From NCBI GenBank assembly GCA_944354035.1, contig CALVPS010000015.1, positions 1 through 32,278 of the forward strand: a stretch of 32,278 nucleotides of DNA, read 5' to 3'. This document shows positions 29,364 through 32,278 of this stretch, piece by piece (within the stretch, counting starts at the first letter, position 1; each line of letters starts with the position of its first letter). The DNA is from an uncultured Clostridia bacterium (GTDB lineage Bacteria; Bacillota; Clostridia; Christensenellales; Borkfalkiaceae). Position numbers and translations under genes: made by a program. The notes under the pieces were generated by a model that saw only the letters and a list, made by a program, of their open reading frames with translations, was not told the origin of the DNA and ran no database searches.

Positions 29364-29570
29364 ATGAAACCATTTAAGACGCAGGCGCATATCCACTCCC
29401 TCGACGGGGCTATGGACGAAATCACCGTTTTGGAAGAAATCGGCGACAACAAGTATCTGGTGGACTATCGCGGAGTGAAATGCTCCGCGATTTTTAATTG
29501 GTACAACTGCACCTACTACGCAGATGATATTTACGGAAAAATCAACACGGAGGTTAAAAACAATGGCTAA
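29364..29570 (+). CDS. Small mobile-element protein (68 aa)
   Basis: ATG 29364 lies one base after the previous stop, with AAGGAGG 8 bp upstream. The frame's earlier ATG (29265) is inside the previous gene. The 68-residue product reads as a short beta barrel-like domain (HIHSLDGAMDEITVLEEIGDNKYLVDYRGVKCSAIFNWYNCTYYADDIYG). It is typical of small unnamed proteins in conjugative elements. Its last 8 bp overlap the next gene. Confidence 0.78.
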   Translation: MKPFKTQAHIHSLDGAMDEITVLEEIGDNKYLVDYRGVKCSAIFNWYNCTYYADDIYGKINTEVKNNG

Positions 29571-29937
29571 ACTCGAAGAACTCAAAAAATATCTTACACA
29601 TGAATTTTCATCTAGCAGCTACACCGGCGCAGATTACAAGACCTTTCAGACAAAGTATATCAACTACCTGAAAGCGATATGCCGCGAAAACCACTGGCGG
29701 CTCGTCAATGTCGGACGCAACCACTATTGTTTTTCCGCCTTTATCAAGAGCGGCGAGAACAAGTGCGTGTACATTTCCATATCTGACGTGCGCTACTTCA
29801 CAAACGAATGGTACGGACATATCCTCATCCGAACGGCGAAAGACGAACAGGACTACCGAGGCGGCTTCAACCACTATACGACGCTTGAACATCTCGACGT
29901 CAAAGCGGCGGAACTGCTTGAAGACTTACCCTTTTAA
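29563..29937 (+). CDS. Mobile-element protein, unknown function (124 aa)
   Basis: ATG 29563 has GGAGG 10 bp upstream and overlaps the previous gene by 8 bp; the earlier frame start (29524) is not used. The 124-residue product has an N-terminal helix (MAKLEELKKYLTHEF), then a beta-rich body with YINYLKAICRENHWRLVNVGRNHYCFSAFIKSGENKCVYISISDVR and YGHILIRTAKDEQDYRGG. This wording recalls small proteins of ICE accessory operons; no named family is certain. Followed by AAGGAGG for the next gene. Confidence 0.8.
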   Translation: MAKLEELKKYLTHEFSSSSYTGADYKTFQTKYINYLKAICRENHWRLVNVGRNHYCFSAFIKSGENKCVYISISDVRYFTNEWYGHILIRTAKDEQDYRGGFNHYTTLEHLDVKAAELLEDLPF

Positions 29938-29948
29938 GGAGGCATACG

Positions 29949-30935
29949 ATGAAACTGAACTTGGAAGCAAAAACCAAAGAACAGCAGCGCATCAAAGCCT
30001 ATCTTGAAGAAAACGCATCGGATATCCTTGCGGGGAAGATCAACAACGGCGTTCTCATCAAGAAAGACGGCAAGATCCTGCTGAACCGCAAAACGCTGGA
30101 CGGTTTTATGTCTTTTGCAAGCGAAAAAGCAAAAAAGCAAGCCGAAAAAGGCGCGAGATACGCTATGGTCGAAGACAACGTCGTGTTCGGCTGGGCTGTC
30201 CACTATTTCGAAGAGGACAGCATTGAAGGCACACTCTTTAACGAGGACGGCACCGAATACAAGACGCAGCCCAAACCGGCAGCAAAGGTACCAACGGTGA
30301 AAGCGCAACCCAAACCGCAGCCCAAGCCGCAGATGTCCATGTTCGACCTTATGGGCGAAGACCTCGAAGGCAAGCCCGAAGACGACGAAGATACTATGCC
30401 GTCTGACGAAGAAATACAGGAGATCATGGCGGAAATCGCCGAGGAAGAAAAGGCTAAACAGCAAAAGCCCACGACCTCTCCCGTGTATCGGAAGTATCTG
30501 GATGTACAGGATAAGTATCCGCCAGCAATTATCGCAATGCGCTTGGGCGACTTCTATGAGGTGTTCGGCAAGAACGCAGAGGTGCTTGCAAGAGAACTTC
30601 CACTTACTCTTACTGGTAGGGATTGCGGACTTGAAAGCCGAGTGCCTATGGTCGGTTTCCCATACCACACCGCAGAGATGTACTTCGGTAAAATCTTAAG
30701 CAACGGGCATACGCTTGTCGTCATGGAAAATGACGACGAAGTGCGCGAACTGCCTTCTGCGCAGGGCGTTGACCTTGAAACGGGCGAGATACTCTCCGAA
30801 GAAGAAATGCGCGAATTTGACGGCGACATCGAAGAGCCGAAAGACCTTGACAATGACTTTGACACTTCCGCCTTCGACAAGAACGCACTTTGCAAGCTGG
30901 ACGAAATGTTCGGCGACAAAATCACATTGAGGTAA
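29949..30935 (+). CDS. PcfK/AcrIIA9-like domain fused to a MutS domain I
   Basis: A 328-residue two-domain protein. Residues ~1-100 resemble the PcfK / AcrIIA9 family: EQQRIKAYLEENASDILAGKI, then the hallmark GARYAMVEDNVVFGWAVHYFEEDSIEG (69-94). The usual central TLAGCWNYI-type stretch is replaced by LNRKTLDGFMSFASEKAKK. A Pro/Lys linker (107-127) and an acidic stretch (133-170) follow. Residues ~178-262 match the mismatch-recognition domain I of MutS: YRKYLDVQDKYPPAIIAMRLGDFYEVFGKNAEVLARELPLTLTGRD, then PMVGFPYHTAEMYFGKIL. The Phe-Xaa-Glu mismatch wedge is intact as Phe202-Tyr203-Glu204. There is no MutS clamp or ATPase, and an acidic tail ends the protein. Strong AAGGAGG before ATG 29949. 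Some AcrIIA9-family members inhibit Cas9; whether this one does is unknown. Confidence 0.88.
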   Translation: MKLNLEAKTKEQQRIKAYLEENASDILAGKINNGVLIKKDGKILLNRKTLDGFMSFASEKAKKQAEKGARYAMVEDNVVFGWAVHYFEEDSIEGTLFNEDGTEYKTQPKPAAKVPTVKAQPKPQPKPQMSMFDLMGEDLEGKPEDDEDTMPSDEEIQEIMAEIAEEEKAKQQKPTTSPVYRKYLDVQDKYPPAIIAMRLGDFYEVFGKNAEVLARELPLTLTGRDCGLESRVPMVGFPYHTAEMYFGKILSNGHTLVVMENDDEVRELPSAQGVDLETGEILSEEEMREFDGDIEEPKDLDNDFDTSAFDKNALCKLDEMFGDKITLR

Positions 30936-30940
30936 AAGCT

Positions 30941-32263
30941 ATGAATACAAATTATATAAAACCAATCCCCAAGAGGATCGAAAAACGTATCCTCGACTAT
31001 GATGCAAAGAGCAACGATTACCGAGGCTTACGGTTCTATTCCTATCTTACCACGATACAAAAAGAACTCGTCAAGATCACCGTAGCTGTTCGCAATAAGA
31101 ACAAAAAAATAAGGCTTATAAAGCAGGTAGCCATTCACGGCGTATACTCGGACAAGTGCCTTGTCAGGGATATGGAATATTCCTTTATGGGCAATTATCG
31201 TGTAGGCTGGTATGACGAAGGCATCAAATACCCGTACAATATGCGCCCCTTCTACAACGATGGCATATGGTACGCCGTGGACTTCAAATACTACAACCCA
31301 TGGACGCACGTCATCAACCCGCAGTTCGCGCTTTCCCTTCCGCAGTTTCGCTATTCCGCCGTAGATATTCAGAATCCGCCTTGCATAATCACCTATCTTC
31401 GCACCTATCTCAAATATCCGCAGGTCGAATACCTTGTCAAAGCAGATCTGGGCAAATATGTCGGCAGCAAGATGATATTAAAGAAAATCGGCAGCGACAA
31501 AGGCTTCCGCAAATGGCTTATGGCGCACCGTGAAGAACTGATGAGGCATCGCTACTATGTTGATGTAGTCTTGCGCGGATACAGAACGGAAAAACCGCTT
31601 GAAACCCTGCAATCTTACCGCGAAGCGAAGATAAACTTACGGAACAATAATGCGCTTTCACCAATACGGGAACTTTTCAAAGGTACGGAGCGTGAGAAAT
31701 TCTTCGATTACATATCCGAACAGAACACCAACGTCAATACCTATCTCGATTATCTCAAAGCTTGCCAATATCTCGGTCTGGATATGAACGAGAACAAGAA
31801 TCGCTTCCCCCACGATCTCAAATATTGGCACGATATGCGTATCGATCAATACGCTACGGCACGAGCAGAGGCAGACAAAAAGGCAAGGCAGAAACTGTAC
31901 GATAAATTCGCCGCCATTGCAGAAAAATATCTGCCACTTGAACACGATAAGCGCAGCGCCTTCGTCTGCATCATTGCCCGTTCTCCCGCTGACCTTATCC
32001 GCGAAGGTGAATTGTTAGATCACTGCTTAGGACGGATGAACTATGACCAACGTTTTATCCGCGAGGAATCGCTAATCTTCTTTATCCGCAAAAAGGAGCA
32101 ACCCGATACACCGCTCGTTACGCTCGAATACTCTCTCCGCAACCATAAAGTCCTGCAATGCTACGGTGAGCACGACCACAAACCGAGCGAAGACATTCTG
32201 CACTATGTCAACAAAGTTTGGCTGCCTTACGCCAACAGAACCATTAAAAAACTTGCCGCATAG
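30941..32263 (+). CDS. pcfJ: PcfJ-like protein of a conjugative element
   Basis: A 440-residue protein of the PcfJ family, named after a gene of the Enterococcus conjugative plasmid pCF10 and found next to PcfK in conjugative elements. The most diagnostic part is the C-terminal third: FPHDLKYWHDMRIDQYATARAEADKKARQKLYDKFAAIAEKYLP. It continues with PADLIREGELLDHCLGRMNYDQRFIREESLIFFIRKKEQPDTPLVTLEYSLRNHKVLQCYGEHDHKP, in which the HC-x-G pattern is conserved. The N-terminal part is less conserved. ATG 30941 is preceded by GAGGT; an in-frame start at 30890 lies in the preceding gene. Its biochemical role in transfer is unknown. No membrane segment. Confidence 0.92.
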   Translation: MNTNYIKPIPKRIEKRILDYDAKSNDYRGLRFYSYLTTIQKELVKITVAVRNKNKKIRLIKQVAIHGVYSDKCLVRDMEYSFMGNYRVGWYDEGIKYPYNMRPFYNDGIWYAVDFKYYNPWTHVINPQFALSLPQFRYSAVDIQNPPCIITYLRTYLKYPQVEYLVKADLGKYVGSKMILKKIGSDKGFRKWLMAHREELMRHRYYVDVVLRGYRTEKPLETLQSYREAKINLRNNNALSPIRELFKGTEREKFFDYISEQNTNVNTYLDYLKACQYLGLDMNENKNRFPHDLKYWHDMRIDQYATARAEADKKARQKLYDKFAAIAEKYLPLEHDKRSAFVCIIARSPADLIREGELLDHCLGRMNYDQRFIREESLIFFIRKKEQPDTPLVTLEYSLRNHKVLQCYGEHDHKPSEDILHYVNKVWLPYANRTIKKLAA

Positions 32264-32278
32264 GAGGAATACACAATG
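32262..32278 (+). promoter_or_regulatory. Ribosome binding site and start codon of the next element gene
   Basis: AGGAGG (32262-32267) overlaps the pcfJ stop and is followed 8 bp later by ATG at the very end of the window (32276-32278). The operon therefore continues; nothing of the product is visible. Confidence 0.85.

Overview
The window looks like the chromosome of a Gram-positive anaerobe of the class Clostridia (Bacillota). The signs are strong AGGAGG-type ribosome binding sites, textbook sigma-A promoters with 17-bp spacers, a phosphoketolase, a two-gene SufC/SufB iron-sulfur system, a TM1266-type small regulator and the TIGR03916/TIGR03915 radical-SAM pair. GC-rich DNA full of GC-rich palindromic repeats suggests an uncultured gut lineage such as Christensenellales/Borkfalkiaceae. 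That placement is an inference and is weak.

Layout. 1-2300: the right end of an IS30-family element inserted in a dispersed 182-bp repeat, an SPL-type radical SAM gene (minus strand), then a 450-bp mosaic of palindromic repeats carrying a second copy of the 182-bp repeat. 2345-9985: one giant minus-strand gene for a 2,546-residue surface protein with a nearly exact 543-bp internal tandem duplication and its own promoter and terminator. 10191-12918: an operon of a TM1266-like regulator plus a lipoprotein-dependent ABC importer (binding protein, permease, ATPase), preceded by a leader with an attenuator-like terminator. 13316-15730: phosphoketolase. 16094-17753: sufC-sufB. 17931-23993: an apparent five-gene minus-strand operon of response regulator, histidine kinase, a secreted membrane-anchored protein of unknown function, a C69/secernin-type peptidase and glycerate kinase. 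24193-27328: plus-strand genes for the radical-SAM/DUF4130 pair (apparently leaderless) and a YghZ-type aldo/keto reductase.

At 27392-27479 lies tRNA-Ser(UGA). Right after it the character changes: AT-richer DNA, a gene-poor 450-bp stretch with a leftward promoter and an orphan terminator, then eight closely packed small plus-strand genes. These end in a PcfK/AcrIIA9-like protein fused to a MutS mismatch-recognition domain, followed by a PcfJ-like protein. This is best read as the left end of an integrative and conjugative element inserted at the tRNA gene. It continues beyond the window, where the start codon of the next gene is just visible.

The most interesting items are the PcfK-MutS-I fusion in the mobile element, the giant repeat protein, the attenuator-like leader of the TM1266/ABC operon, and an IS30 end that sits exactly where the repeat family has a palindrome.
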